Below, piece by piece: positions 1 through 7,815 of a stretch of DNA of 19,639 bases. Within the stretch, counting starts at the first letter, position 1. Every line of letters begins with the position of its first letter. Where the stretch lies: contig CAYNCU010000058.1 of assembly GCA_964395765.1 (NCBI GenBank), positions 1 to 19,639 of the forward strand, in the 5' to 3' direction. Both the position numbers and the translations under genes were made by a program. The notes beneath the pieces are model-generated. The model saw only the letters and a program-made list of their open reading frames with translations. It was not told the DNA's origin and did not search any database. This stretch comes from DATDPY01 sp964395765. GTDB taxonomy: Bacteria > Bacteroidota > Bacteroidia > Cytophagales > Cyclobacteriaceae.

Positions 1-2710
1 CTCACTCCGCGAAGAAGGAATTGAAGTAACCCTGATCAATTCGAACCCTGCGACGATTATGACAGACAAGGTTACGGCGGATAATATTTACCTCAAGCCT
101 CTCGAGAAAAAATATATCATTGAAATTTTAAAGAAACACAAAATTGATGCGGTTTTGCCTACGATGGGCGGTCAAACTGCCTTAAATCTTGCCATTGATT
201 GTGAAAATGCAGGGATCTGGCAAAAATTCGGGGTTAAAGTGATCGGCGTGGACATCAATGCCATCGAAACCACTGAAGACAGGGAACGTTTCCGGCTGAG
301 AATGCATGAGTTGGGTATAAAAGTATGCAAGGGTAAAATAGCGACCTCCTTCCTGGTAGGTAAAGAGATTGCCCAGGAAATAGGTTTCCCGCTCGTTATT
401 CGTCCTTCCTTTACCCTGGGCGGTTCGGGGGGGTCATTCGTGGAGCGCCAGGAAGATTTCGACGCCGCATTGACGAAAGGACTGCATACCTCCCCTATTC
501 ATGAAGTATTGGTGGAACAAAGCATCTGGGGATGGAAGGAATTTGAGCTGGAATTACTACGCGACAACATCGGGAATGTAATTATCATCTGTTCCATTGA
601 GAATTTCGACCCGATGGGGATCCATACCGGCGACTCGGTGACGGTAGCTCCGGCCATGACCTTACCGGATACCGTATACCAACGCATGCGCGATATGGCC
701 ATAAAGATGATGAACGGCATCGGCGAATTCGCCGGCGGTTGCAACGTCCAGTTTGCGGTCAATCCCGAAAACGACGATATTGTCGGAGTGGAAATCAACC
801 CCAGGGTTTCCCGTTCATCGGCGCTGGCTTCCAAGGCCACGGGATATCCCATCGCCAAGGTCGCCGCCAAGCTTGCCATCGGGTATAACCTGGATGAGAT
901 CAAGAACCAGATCACCAAAACCACATCGGCATTTTTTGAACCTACACTGGATTATGTGATCGTGAAGATCCCGCGCTGGAATTTCGATAAATTCAAAGGC
1001 GCCGACCGGCACCTGGGCCTTCAGATGAAATCCGTGGGCGAGGTGATGGGCATCGGCAGGAATTTCCAGGAAGCGCTTCAGAAAGCCTGCCAGTCCCTCG
1101 AGATCAAGCGCAACGGCCTGGGCGCCGACGGAAGAGAGCTCACGGACCGGGAAGCGATCATCAAGAGCCTGAGCCGGCCGAGCTGGAACAGGCTTTTCCA
1201 TATCTATGACGCCTTCAAGCTGGGCATCCCCTTCAAAACTGTTGAAAATCTTACTAAAATTGATAAATGGTTCCTCAACCAGATCTTTGAACTGGTAATG
1301 CTGGAAAAAGAAATTGAAAAGTATACCGTTGAAACCATCCCCGCCGACCTCATGCGGAGAGCCAAGGAAAAAGGTTATGCCGACCGGCAGATCGCGCACT
1401 TGCTGCACTGCCTTGAAAGCCAGGTATACAAACGGAGAAATGAACAGGAAATAAAAAGAGTATTTAAAACCGTAGATACCTGTGCGGCAGAATTCGAAGC
1501 CCAGACCCCTTATTATTATTCCACCTTCGATTTGGAAAATGAATCGTATGTTTCGAAAAAAGAAAAGGTGGTCATCCTCGGCTCCGGCCCTAACCGTATC
1601 GGACAGGGAATTGAATTCGATTACTCCTGCGTTCATGGTGTGCTCGCAGCAAAGGAATGCGGCTATGAAACCATCATGATCAACTGTAATCCTGAAACGG
1701 TATCCACGGATTTTGATGTCGCCGATAAACTATATTTCGAACCCGTATTCTGGGAACACCTCTATGATATCATTCAGCATGAAAAACCTATCGGTATTAT
1801 TGTGCAATTGGGTGGCCAGACGGCATTGAAGCTGGCTGAGAAACTGAATCGCTATGGGATTAAAATCTTAGGCACTTCCTTTGAATCCCTCGACATTGCC
1901 GAAGACCGCGGAAGTTTTTCAAGACTGTTGAAGGAATTGAATATCCCCTATCCGAGATTTGGCGTTATTGAAGATGCCGAACAGGCGCTGGAGCTTTCCA
2001 AAGAACTGGGCTTTCCCCTGCTGGTAAGACCCTCTTATGTACTCGGCGGACAGAGTATGAAAATTGTGATCAACGAAAAGGAACTGGAATCCCATGTGGT
2101 GGATCTCTTCAAGGATATCCCCGGGAACAAGGTACTTCTTGACCATTTTCTTGACGGTGCCATCGAAGCGGAAGCGGATGCAATTTCCGATGGGGAAGAT
2201 GTGTATATTATCGGGGTAATGCAACACATAGAGCCGGCCGGCATTCACTCCGGCGATTCCTATGCGGTGCTTCCGCCCTATAACCTCGGCGACCTGATCA
2301 TGCAGCAAATTGAACTTTATACCAAAAAAATCGCCCTGGCGTTAAACAATATTGGTTTGATTAACGTTCAGTTTGCAATAAAGGACGATATTGTTTACGT
2401 AATTGAGGCAAATCCAAGGGCATCCAGAACAGTTCCCTTCATTTGCAAAGCATATCAGGAAAATTATGTAAATTACGCCACTAAGATCATGTTGGGGAAG
2501 GCAAAACTGAAAGATTTTAATTTTAACCCCGTGAAAAAGGGGTATGCAATCAAAGAACCTGTTTTTTCGTTCGAAAAATTCCCTGATGTGAACAAAGAGC
2601 TGGGTCCGGAGATGAAGTCTACCGGAGAATCTATTTATTTCATTGACGACCTGATGGATGACTACTTCATGAAGGTTTATTCCTACAGGAATTTGTATCT
2701 AAGTCGTTAA
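1..2710 (+). CDS. carB: Carbamoyl-phosphate synthase large subunit, 5'-partial
   Basis: Makes carbamoyl phosphate from bicarbonate, ammonia (delivered by the small subunit CarA) and 2 ATP, for pyrimidine and arginine synthesis in the cytoplasm. The reading frame is open from base 2, and the residues before the first ATG at 59 are CarB-like (SNPATIMTDK), so the gene starts outside the window. About 902 residues are visible. The first ATP-grasp half has RPSFTLGGSGG near residue 135 and EINPRVSRSSALASKATGYP near 265. An oligomerisation region follows, then ILGSGPNRIGQGIEFDYSC near 525 opens the second half. The second ATP-grasp half has RPSYVLGGQS near 677 and EANPRASRTVPF near 802. The protein stops soon after GPEMKSTGE, so the C-terminal MGS-like regulatory domain of about 130 residues found in E. 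coli CarB is absent. I recall the same ending in other Bacteroidota CarB proteins. The DUF4834 gene follows after 14 bases. Confidence 0.97.
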   Translation, partial: SLREEGIEVTLINSNPATIMTDKVTADNIYLKPLEKKYIIEILKKHKIDAVLPTMGGQTALNLAIDCENAGIWQKFGVKVIGVDINAIETTEDRERFRLRMHELGIKVCKGKIATSFLVGKEIAQEIGFPLVIRPSFTLGGSGGSFVERQEDFDAALTKGLHTSPIHEVLVEQSIWGWKEFELELLRDNIGNVIIICSIENFDPMGIHTGDSVTVAPAMTLPDTVYQRMRDMAIKMMNGIGEFAGGCNVQFAVNPENDDIVGVEINPRVSRSSALASKATGYPIAKVAAKLAIGYNLDEIKNQITKTTSAFFEPTLDYVIVKIPRWNFDKFKGADRHLGLQMKSVGEVMGIGRNFQEALQKACQSLEIKRNGLGADGRELTDREAIIKSLSRPSWNRLFHIYDAFKLGIPFKTVENLTKIDKWFLNQIFELVMLEKEIEKYTVETIPADLMRRAKEKGYADRQIAHLLHCLESQVYKRRNEQEIKRVFKTVDTCAAEFEAQTPYYYSTFDLENESYVSKKEKVVILGSGPNRIGQGIEFDYSCVHGVLAAKECGYETIMINCNPETVSTDFDVADKLYFEPVFWEHLYDIIQHEKPIGIIVQLGGQTALKLAEKLNRYGIKILGTSFESLDIAEDRGSFSRLLKELNIPYPRFGVIEDAEQALELSKELGFPLLVRPSYVLGGQSMKIVINEKELESHVVDLFKDIPGNKVLLDHFLDGAIEAEADAISDGEDVYIIGVMQHIEPAGIHSGDSYAVLPPYNLGDLIMQQIELYTKKIALALNNIGLINVQFAIKDDIVYVIEANPRASRTVPFICKAYQENYVNYATKIMLGKAKLKDFNFNPVKKGYAIKEPVFSFEKFPDVNKELGPEMKSTGESIYFIDDLMDDYFMKVYSYRNLYLSR

Positions 2711-2724
2711 AAATTTCTTATTCA

Positions 2725-2946
2725 ATGGAAAAATTCCTATTATATATCGGATTAATATTTTTATTAATTTACTGGTTTCTCATATTGCCGTTTAAAAACG
2801 TAACCGAGAGGCAAAAACAAGAGCCCCTCAGGAAAAAATCAAAGGAAGGCGATCTCCGGATCGATTATGACCCCGATAAGGAAAAAAAATCTCACCCAAA
2901 GGGTTATAAAGGAGGAGAATATGTTGATTACGAAGAAGTAAAATAA
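2725..2946 (+). CDS. DUF4834-type small membrane protein
   Basis: A 73-residue protein of unknown function. Residues 4-23 form one hydrophobic segment rich in Leu, Ile, Phe and Tyr, which should anchor it in the inner membrane. The rest is a charged tail with many Lys, Arg, Asp and Glu, ending in GEYVDYEEVK. This layout (N-terminal membrane helix, basic linker, acidic EYVD(Y/F)EEV end) matches the DUF4834 family of Bacteroidota as I remember it; no role is established. It sits 14 bases after carB and 35 bases before accD, so co-transcription with either is plausible. The ATG at 2725 is the only sensible start because it is followed directly by the hydrophobic segment. Confidence 0.8.
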   Translation: MEKFLLYIGLIFLLIYWFLILPFKNVTERQKQEPLRKKSKEGDLRIDYDPDKEKKSHPKGYKGGEYVDYEEVK

Positions 2947-2981
2947 CATACCTTATTTTTTATAAGCTAACCGATTAATAT

Positions 2982-3830
2982 ATGGCTTGGTTCCTAAGGA
3001 AAACGAAAGGCATTCAAACACCGACAGAGGATAAAAGGGATGCACCGGACGGTTTATGGTATAAAACCCCTTCCGGCAAGATTATTCATATGCGGGAACT
3101 GAAGAACAATGCCTATGTTTCACCGGAAGATGCTTATCACGTGCGGATCGGTTCCAAGGAATATTTCGAAATACTGTTCGATAACAATAAGTTTACAGAA
3201 CTGAATGCCAATATGACCTCCGGGGATCCCCTGAAGTTCGTGGATTCAAAGCCTTACCCTGTCAGGGTGAAGGATTCGACACTGAAAACCAGTCTGAAGG
3301 AAGCGGTAAAGACGGCCTATGGAAAAATGAATGAAATCAACATCGTGGTGGCCTGCATGGATTTCACCTTTATCGGAGGATCTATGGGCTCGGTGGTGGG
3401 TGAAAAAATTTCCAGGGCGATCGACTTTGCACTGGAAAAAAAGATGCCTCTTCTGATCATCTCCAAATCCGGCGGGGCACGGATGATGGAAGCCGGGTAT
3501 TCCCTGATGCAAATGGCTAAAACGTCCGCCAAGCTGGCCCTGTTGTCGGAAGCGAAAATTCCTTACATATCACTGCTTACCGATCCTACTACCGGGGGCG
3601 TGACGGCTTCCTTCGCGATGCTGGGTGATTTCAATATCGCCGAACCCGGTGCACTGATCGGCTTCGCCGGCCCGCGGGTGATCAGGGAAACGATCGGCAA
3701 AGATCTTCCCAAAGGCTTCCAGACATCAGAATTTTTACTCGATAACGGATTCCTCGATTTTATCATAGACCGGCGGAACCTGAAAAATACACTTACCTCC
3801 CTTTTGAATATGATTTCTGAAAAGGGATAA
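2982..3830 (+). CDS. accD: Acetyl-CoA carboxylase carboxyltransferase subunit beta
   Basis: Beta subunit of the carboxyltransferase that, with AccA, moves CO2 from carboxybiotin to acetyl-CoA to give malonyl-CoA, the committed step of fatty-acid synthesis. It is 282 residues, normal for the family. Crotonase-fold signatures are clear: FIGGSMGSVVGEKISRA, SKSGGARMMEAGYSLMQ and DPTTGGVTASFAMLGD, followed by EPGALIGFAGPRVI. The N-terminal zinc ribbon is degenerate: the four positions that hold Cys in E. coli AccD are Thr29, Gly32, Ser47 and Asp50 here, while the surrounding residues (GLWYKTPSGKII, YVSPEDAYHVRIG) still align. I recall this Cys-free form from flavobacterial AccD proteins, so it is probably lineage-typical rather than damage. 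The ATG at 2982 gives the family start MAWF. accA is not in the window. Confidence 0.97.
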   Translation: MAWFLRKTKGIQTPTEDKRDAPDGLWYKTPSGKIIHMRELKNNAYVSPEDAYHVRIGSKEYFEILFDNNKFTELNANMTSGDPLKFVDSKPYPVRVKDSTLKTSLKEAVKTAYGKMNEINIVVACMDFTFIGGSMGSVVGEKISRAIDFALEKKMPLLIISKSGGARMMEAGYSLMQMAKTSAKLALLSEAKIPYISLLTDPTTGGVTASFAMLGDFNIAEPGALIGFAGPRVIRETIGKDLPKGFQTSEFLLDNGFLDFIIDRRNLKNTLTSLLNMISEKG

Positions 3831-4198
3831 AATAATACGATCCCCTTTAATCCACGAAGAATTTTTATCCATAACATTAAATTTCGGCCACGAACCTGGC
3901 CGTCCCTTTGGCAGACGCATGAATTAATTTTTTATTGTCATTAGCCCCTGGAGTTCATGAAAATATTCATGGGTTCGCAATCCTGTGTTTTGAATATATT
4001 ATTGCTCTGAAGGGTCTGAAATCGAAAAAAAATTTCACACTTATTTAAAATAAAATTATTCGTGTATTCGTGGATAAATATTTAAATTCATTTAGTGTCT
4101 ACAAATATTGAAGGAGGAGCAGCATCTTTATTATTTCAATAAAACATGATGCAATGGCTTTTTATTTTCTAGTGTAATTTCCATAACTTAACAGTCCT
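3831..4198. other. 368-base gene-free stretch with inverted repeats
   Basis: I see no gene and no clear TAnnTTTG box for the gene at 4199. The stretch holds three dyads. A 9-base inverted pair, ATCCACGAA at 3850-3858 and TTCGTGGAT at 4067-4075, encloses about 226 bases. A small hairpin CGGCCA/TGGCCG lies at 3885-3902 with a 6-base loop, possibly a weak terminator for accD although no T-run follows directly. A third hairpin, CATGAA-AATA-TTCATG, is at 3956-3971. The rest is AT-rich. Confidence 0.5.
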
Positions 4199-5359
4199 AT
4201 GGAAATCAATATATTTTTTACTCCCGTTAATGACCTGCTCTACAGGGACATCAGGGTAAACAGTTCTTTTTTCAGGAATATTTACCTGCCTGGAAAATCG
4301 TTTCCCGATTTCACCAAGGCGGATATCGCCCTGATCGGAGTTACTGAAAACAGGGGTACACAAAACAATAAGGGAGTATCCGAAGCGGCTGACGAGATCC
4401 GGAAAAAACTTTACCACCTGAAAAAAGGTACCGGGCAGTATAAGATCCTTGACCTGGGTAACCTGCGAAACGGGGATAGCCTCGAGGATACCAATCAAAG
4501 GCTCAAGGAAGTCTGCCAGATGCTGATCGACAAGGAAGTATTTCCATTGGTGATCGGCGGTTCCCATGATGTGGACCTTGGCCTTTATTCCGCCTATGAA
4601 GATCTCGGCAAACTGGTTAGCGTGCTGAACGTGGATGCCATGCTGGATATGGGAAGCAGTGAGATCAACGATGCCAGCAAGCAACATATCAGGACCCTCC
4701 TGACAGGTGAACCGAATTACCTGTTCAATTTCAGCCAGATCGGTTACCAGAGTTACCTGATCGACCATGAAAGCCTGGCGATCATGGAACAATTATATTT
4801 TGAGACCTACCGCGTGGGCAGGCTCCGGCATAATATTTATGAAATGGAGCCGGTGATCCGGGATGCCGACATGATGAGCTTCGATCTGTCGGCGATCCGT
4901 TCCAGCGACGCACCGGGGAACGCCAATGCCCAGCCTTTCGGACTTACCGGCGAGGAAGCCTGCCAGATCTGCTGGTATGCCGGCCTGAATGAAAAACTGA
5001 GTTCTGCAGGAATCTTTGAATATAATCCTGAACTGGACGATCCTTTGCATAAAACGGCTTCGGTGGCGGCTACCATGGTGTGGTATTTCATCGAGGGTTT
5101 TTACAACCGGAAAGATCATTTCAGCTTTAAAAGCAATCATTACCTTAAATATGTTGTATCCATGCCCGGTGACCCGGAATCGTTGATATTCTACAAGAGT
5201 AAACTTTCGGAAAAATGGTGGATGGAAGTACCTAACCTTTCTTCCAAAAAAGTATTTGCCCGGAAGAGCATTGTTCCCTGCAGCTACACGGATTACCAGA
5301 AAGCCATGAAAGGAGAAGTACCCGAAAGATGGGTTACCGCCCAGGCACGAATGACCTGA
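4199..5359 (+). CDS. Arginase/formimidoylglutamase-fold protein with degenerate metal site
   Basis: A 386-residue member of the ureohydrolase (arginase, agmatinase, formimidoylglutamase) superfamily. The fold landmarks are recognisable in order: IALIGVTENRG near residue 43, VIGGSHDVDLG near 118 (counterpart of GGDHS), VLNVDAMLDMG near 142 (counterpart of DAHxD) and MMSFDLSAIRSSDAPG near 225 (counterpart of SxDxDxxDP). In true arginases six residues bind two Mn2+ ions. Here His123, Asp146, Asp150 and Asp229 are kept, but the His of DAHxD is Met148 and the second Asp of the last motif is Ser231. Hydrolysis of a guanidino or formimino substrate is therefore doubtful. Bacteroidota genomes carry proteins of this type, usually labelled formimidoylglutamase, with similarly altered motifs. 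No hut genes adjoin it. The ATG at 4199 is followed 26 bases after the stop by the next gene. Confidence 0.8.
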   Translation: MEINIFFTPVNDLLYRDIRVNSSFFRNIYLPGKSFPDFTKADIALIGVTENRGTQNNKGVSEAADEIRKKLYHLKKGTGQYKILDLGNLRNGDSLEDTNQRLKEVCQMLIDKEVFPLVIGGSHDVDLGLYSAYEDLGKLVSVLNVDAMLDMGSSEINDASKQHIRTLLTGEPNYLFNFSQIGYQSYLIDHESLAIMEQLYFETYRVGRLRHNIYEMEPVIRDADMMSFDLSAIRSSDAPGNANAQPFGLTGEEACQICWYAGLNEKLSSAGIFEYNPELDDPLHKTASVAATMVWYFIEGFYNRKDHFSFKSNHYLKYVVSMPGDPESLIFYKSKLSEKWWMEVPNLSSKKVFARKSIVPCSYTDYQKAMKGEVPERWVTAQARMT

Positions 5360-5385
5360 AAAAATGAAACCAATTCAACACAGCT

Positions 5386-6249
5386 ATGAAACCGATATTA
5401 AAAACTTACATGGCAATGTTCATTGCCTGCCTGGTTCTTCCGGAGTGCCGGATCGATTCCCATGCACCGGAAGGATCTTCTGATTGCATTCCGGCTCTTA
5501 CCGGTAAGTCCCTGGATATTGTTACCTGGAACGTTCATGATTTCCCGTCAAAAGGAAATGAAACCATCAACCGCCTTTCCGGTTTAATTCTAAAAATAAA
5601 CCCTGACATTATTGCCCTTCAGGAAGTGGTCAGCAGCGATGCATTTAACCGGTTGCTTGCCGTTTTGCCCGGGTATCATGGTATCATCAATGCCGGTTCG
5701 GATCTTAACCTCGCTTATCTTTTTAAAGACAGCATCAGCGTTGAATATGGAAGTGAAAAAATTCTTTTCAGTGATGACCCGTATGATTTTCCAAGGCCAC
5801 CTTTACTGCTTACCCTTCCTGAAGCCTCCGGCGATAAAATTATCCTGGTCAACATCCATTTGAAATGCTGCGACGGCGAGGAAAACATATTCCGGAGAAA
5901 AAGCGCGCTTGAAAAGTTAAAGCAATACCTGGATGATTCTCTTTCTTCCGCCCGGGTCATCGTGCTGGGTGATTTTAACGACGAGATCACCAAAGGAAAC
6001 CCTGACAATGTATTCACGGCATTCCTTGACGACAGCCTGAATTACCGCTTTGCCGACCGTGCTGTTGCCGAAGGAGATCCATCGACCTGGTCCTTTCCCG
6101 GATGGCCCGGTGATCTTGATCATTTCCTCATTACCAAAGAATTATTTGATGAAAACTATTCCGTATCCTGCCTTACTCCCGATCGGTGCGACAGCCTGTA
6201 TTTCGAGGATATTTCCGATCATCGGCCGGTATTATTGGAGATGAAGTAA
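5386..6249 (+). CDS. Secreted endonuclease/exonuclease/phosphatase family protein
   Basis: A 287-residue protein with the DNase I-like fold shared by nucleases, sphingomyelinases and inositol phosphatases. Active-site motifs appear in order: TWNVHDF (Asn49), ALQEV (Glu80), NIHLKCC (His159), LGDFND (Asp197, Asn199), DLDHFLI (Asp246) and ISDHRPV (Asp279, His280). All the expected metal-binding and catalytic positions are present, so it should be an active Mg2+-dependent phosphodiesterase or phosphatase; the substrate cannot be read from sequence. Residues 1-20 form a basic then hydrophobic leader, with Cys21 in a poor lipobox (LPEC), so it is exported and perhaps lipid-anchored. It starts 26 bases after the arginase-fold gene and is probably co-transcribed with it. 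About 600 gene-free bases follow. Confidence 0.88.
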   Translation: MKPILKTYMAMFIACLVLPECRIDSHAPEGSSDCIPALTGKSLDIVTWNVHDFPSKGNETINRLSGLILKINPDIIALQEVVSSDAFNRLLAVLPGYHGIINAGSDLNLAYLFKDSISVEYGSEKILFSDDPYDFPRPPLLLTLPEASGDKIILVNIHLKCCDGEENIFRRKSALEKLKQYLDDSLSSARVIVLGDFNDEITKGNPDNVFTAFLDDSLNYRFADRAVAEGDPSTWSFPGWPGDLDHFLITKELFDENYSVSCLTPDRCDSLYFEDISDHRPVLLEMK

Positions 6250-6298
6250 GCGTGAAGCCCGAAATTCGAAGCTGGAAGCCTATATAAAGAATCATACA

Positions 6299-6401
6299 GT
6301 GGTCTGACGGTTAGAAACGAACACTCGTTCTGCGAAAAGCCTGTTTAATTCAGTATTTTTCTATTACTGGTTTTGCACCTCTGAACCGTCCGACCGCTAT
6401 A
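6299..6401 (+). repeat. REPIN-like repeat, copy 1
   Basis: About 103 bases beginning GTGGTCTGACGGTTAGA and ending TGAACCGTCCGACCGCTATA. The two ends are imperfect inverted repeats: GGTCTGACGGTT pairs with AACCGTCCGACC at 11 of 12 positions. Each end, read inward, is G(T/C)GG followed by a short imperfect hairpin, as in two opposed REP sequences. The element is in the opposite orientation to the two copies at 11782-11883 and 11904-12004. Its ends match those copies closely but its middle has diverged. There is no coding content. Confidence 0.8.
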
Positions 6402-6529
6402 TGAAAAGAATTCGTTTTACCTACCAACTTTCTTTCAATCAATAAACCAAAATCCGAATTTAAAAATCGATGTTTAAAGCCACACAAGTAACTTTCGCGC
6501 CAGAGCGACCTCCCCAATAAAAATATCAT

Positions 6530-6548
6530 CCCCGGCCTCGAGCCGGGG
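6530..6548. repeat. GC-rich palindrome
   Basis: CCCCGGC, a 5-base loop CTCGA, then GCCGGGG: a perfect 7-bp stem in otherwise AT-rich sequence, flanked by TCAT and TC. It has the look of a dispersed bacterial palindromic repeat. No T-run follows on either strand, so it is a poor terminator candidate. Confidence 0.6.
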
Positions 6549-6653
6549 TCCCCCATTGCTTAGTAAGATCTATACTGAACTGAGCGTGTCAGACCCGACC
6601 TTGTTGAAACCCACAAAAGTAAGCTATTAAACTATCCGCCATCATTAACGGAA

Positions 6654-6675
6654 GATCCTGGTTCAAGGCCGGGGG
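6654..6675. repeat. Degenerate inverted copy of the GC-rich palindrome
   Basis: Read on the + strand, GATCCTGGTTCAAGGCCGGG plus GG matches the reverse complement of the unit at 6529-6550 at 17 of 22 positions, and all the mismatches are transitions. The two copies lie about 105 bases apart in opposite orientation and could pair with each other. Confidence 0.4.
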
Positions 6676-6863
6676 TTACGATTCAATTTTTTGTGTGTTA
6701 ACCTCAAAGAGACCCGTAACCAATACGTTGAGCGCTCAAGTACGCCTCTTACCGAAACTCATGTTTTCAAGAACCAACAAAATACAAATTGGAAAGTTTG
6801 TGGATCACTTATTACCGGATTCAGGGTTGTGTGAGCGTCATAGAAGTCACTTCCGAACAAAAT

Positions 6864-7454
6864 TCAAATAATTATAACTCCTTTCATCCGCTCCAGCTTA
6901 TCCCTGAAGGTATCGGCCGCCGATTTCCGTACTTCGAGGGATACCGTACTTTGATCAGTAAAATGAAATTCAATCACTTCCTGTTTGCTGCCCCGGATCA
7001 AATGCATTACTTCACCCGTGACGGCGGGGTCAAATCGAATGGACAGGTTTACCCCGATAAGTTTTTCTATTCTCACCGTTTTTGCCAGGGCCTCCCCGGC
7101 CGCCAGCCGGTAGGCCCGTGTAAGGCCGGCGAGACCGAGTTTTGTCCCGCCGAAATAACGAACAACCACGACAAGGACATTAAATAAATCCTTCGAACGG
7201 ATCTCGTTTAAAATCGGGTCACCGGCAGAATGTTTGGGTTCACCGGCATCATGAGCCTTCATCAGGGGAACATCACCGGCCAGGCTATAAGCATAACAGA
7301 TATGGGTGGCATCGAAATAATCTTTATGCAACCGGCTGATTTTTTCGGATATTTCCTCCTCCCCCGTTACCGGGATCGCCATGGAAATAAATTTACTGCC
7401 GGATTCCCGGTACAGTCCGGAAGTAGCCGCCTGAATGGTATTATATGAATCCAT
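6864..7454 (-). CDS. YigZ/IMPACT (UPF0029) family protein
   Basis: A 196-residue protein of the YigZ/IMPACT family. The N-terminal domain carries the family signature VVVVRYFGGTKLGLAGL near residues 95-111, preceded by KFISMA at 21-26 and HDAGEPKHSAGDPIL at 68-82. A smaller C-terminal domain (about 130-196) with a ferredoxin-like layout follows, as in YigZ. The family is linked to translation control and ribosome or nucleic-acid binding; its biochemical role in bacteria is not settled. The gene is the last of a three-gene operon: its ATG at 7454 lies 34 bases after the stop of the ArsR-type gene, and I see no promoter box between them. Pairing with an ArsR-SRPBCC module is not an obvious functional link, so it may simply be co-transcribed. 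Confidence 0.92.
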   Translation of the reverse strand: MDSYNTIQAATSGLYRESGSKFISMAIPVTGEEEISEKISRLHKDYFDATHICYAYSLAGDVPLMKAHDAGEPKHSAGDPILNEIRSKDLFNVLVVVVRYFGGTKLGLAGLTRAYRLAAGEALAKTVRIEKLIGVNLSIRFDPAVTGEVMHLIRGSKQEVIEFHFTDQSTVSLEVRKSAADTFRDKLERMKGVIII

Positions 7455-7488
7455 GAAGCAGGCCGTTAATGATTTCTTTTACTCGTGA

Positions 7489-7815
7489 TCATTCCGATGC
7501 TTTTTTATTCAATAAGTTTTCAAGCTTTTTAAGTTTCGTCTTCCAGAAATTGTCGAAATAGCCGATCCATTCCTGTAATTCCCTGAAGCCCTCCTGGTTC
7601 AGAATGCAGTATCTTTCCCGGCCGATGTCCTCAATGGAAATGAATCCCGCCGAACAAAGGATCTTTATATGTTTTGAAACGGCAGGCCGGCTCATCTTGA
7701 AATTCCCGGCTACGGAATTAATTGTTAAACTGTCTTTAGCCAGCAGGTTCAGGATCTGCCGGCGGTTCGGATCAGATAAGGCCTGGAAAACATCAGTGCT
7801 TTGCCTCATGTTCAT
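7489..7815 (-). CDS. ArsR-family transcriptional regulator
   Basis: A 108-residue winged-helix regulator. It opens with VFQALSDPNRRQILNLL, the classic ArsR/SmtB first helices, then SVAGNFKMSRPAVSKHIKIL with the recognition helix at about residues 42-53, then the wing SIEDIGRERYCILN. The Cys-rich metal motif of ArsR itself (ELCVCDL) is absent, so it is probably not a metal sensor. It belongs to the subgroup often paired with SRPBCC (AHSA1-like) proteins. Its start overlaps the end of the upstream SRPBCC gene, by 23 bases for the ATG at 7815 or 17 for the ATG at 7809, which starts MRQSTDVFQAL and looks slightly more family-like. Translational coupling is likely. It is the natural candidate to bind the two dyads upstream of the operon at 8245-8286. 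Confidence 0.93.
   Translation of the reverse strand: MNMRQSTDVFQALSDPNRRQILNLLAKDSLTINSVAGNFKMSRPAVSKHIKILCSAGFISIEDIGRERYCILNQEGFRELQEWIGYFDNFWKTKLKKLENLLNKKASE

Larger units (their letters stand above)
6250..6863. other. 614-base gene-free convergent region
   Basis: Lies between the 3' ends of the + strand endonuclease-family gene and the - strand YigZ gene. It contains one REPIN-like repeat (6299-6401), a GC-rich palindrome (6530-6548), a decayed inverted copy of that palindrome (6654-6675) and a perfect 12-base palindrome TTGAGCGCTCAA (6728-6739). Short open frames here have no recognisable protein signature and overlap the repeats. I find no tRNA or known RNA fold. Confidence 0.6.

Noticed and set aside
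815..1636. 273-codon open frame on the - strand inside carB
   Set aside because: Entirely antisense to strongly conserved carB ATP-grasp sequence; the translation has no recognisable motif.
4169..4792. 207-codon open frame on the - strand over the arginase-fold gene
   Set aside because: Antisense shadow of a well supported + strand gene; no family features.
6350..6556. Short - strand open frame with GDPGSRPG near its start
   Set aside because: The coding appearance comes from the GC-rich palindrome and the REPIN-like repeat, not from a protein family.
6654..6690. GGTTCAAGGCC resembling a tRNA T-arm
   Set aside because: No acceptor, D or anticodon arm can be placed around it, and it is better explained as a decayed copy of the palindrome at 6530.
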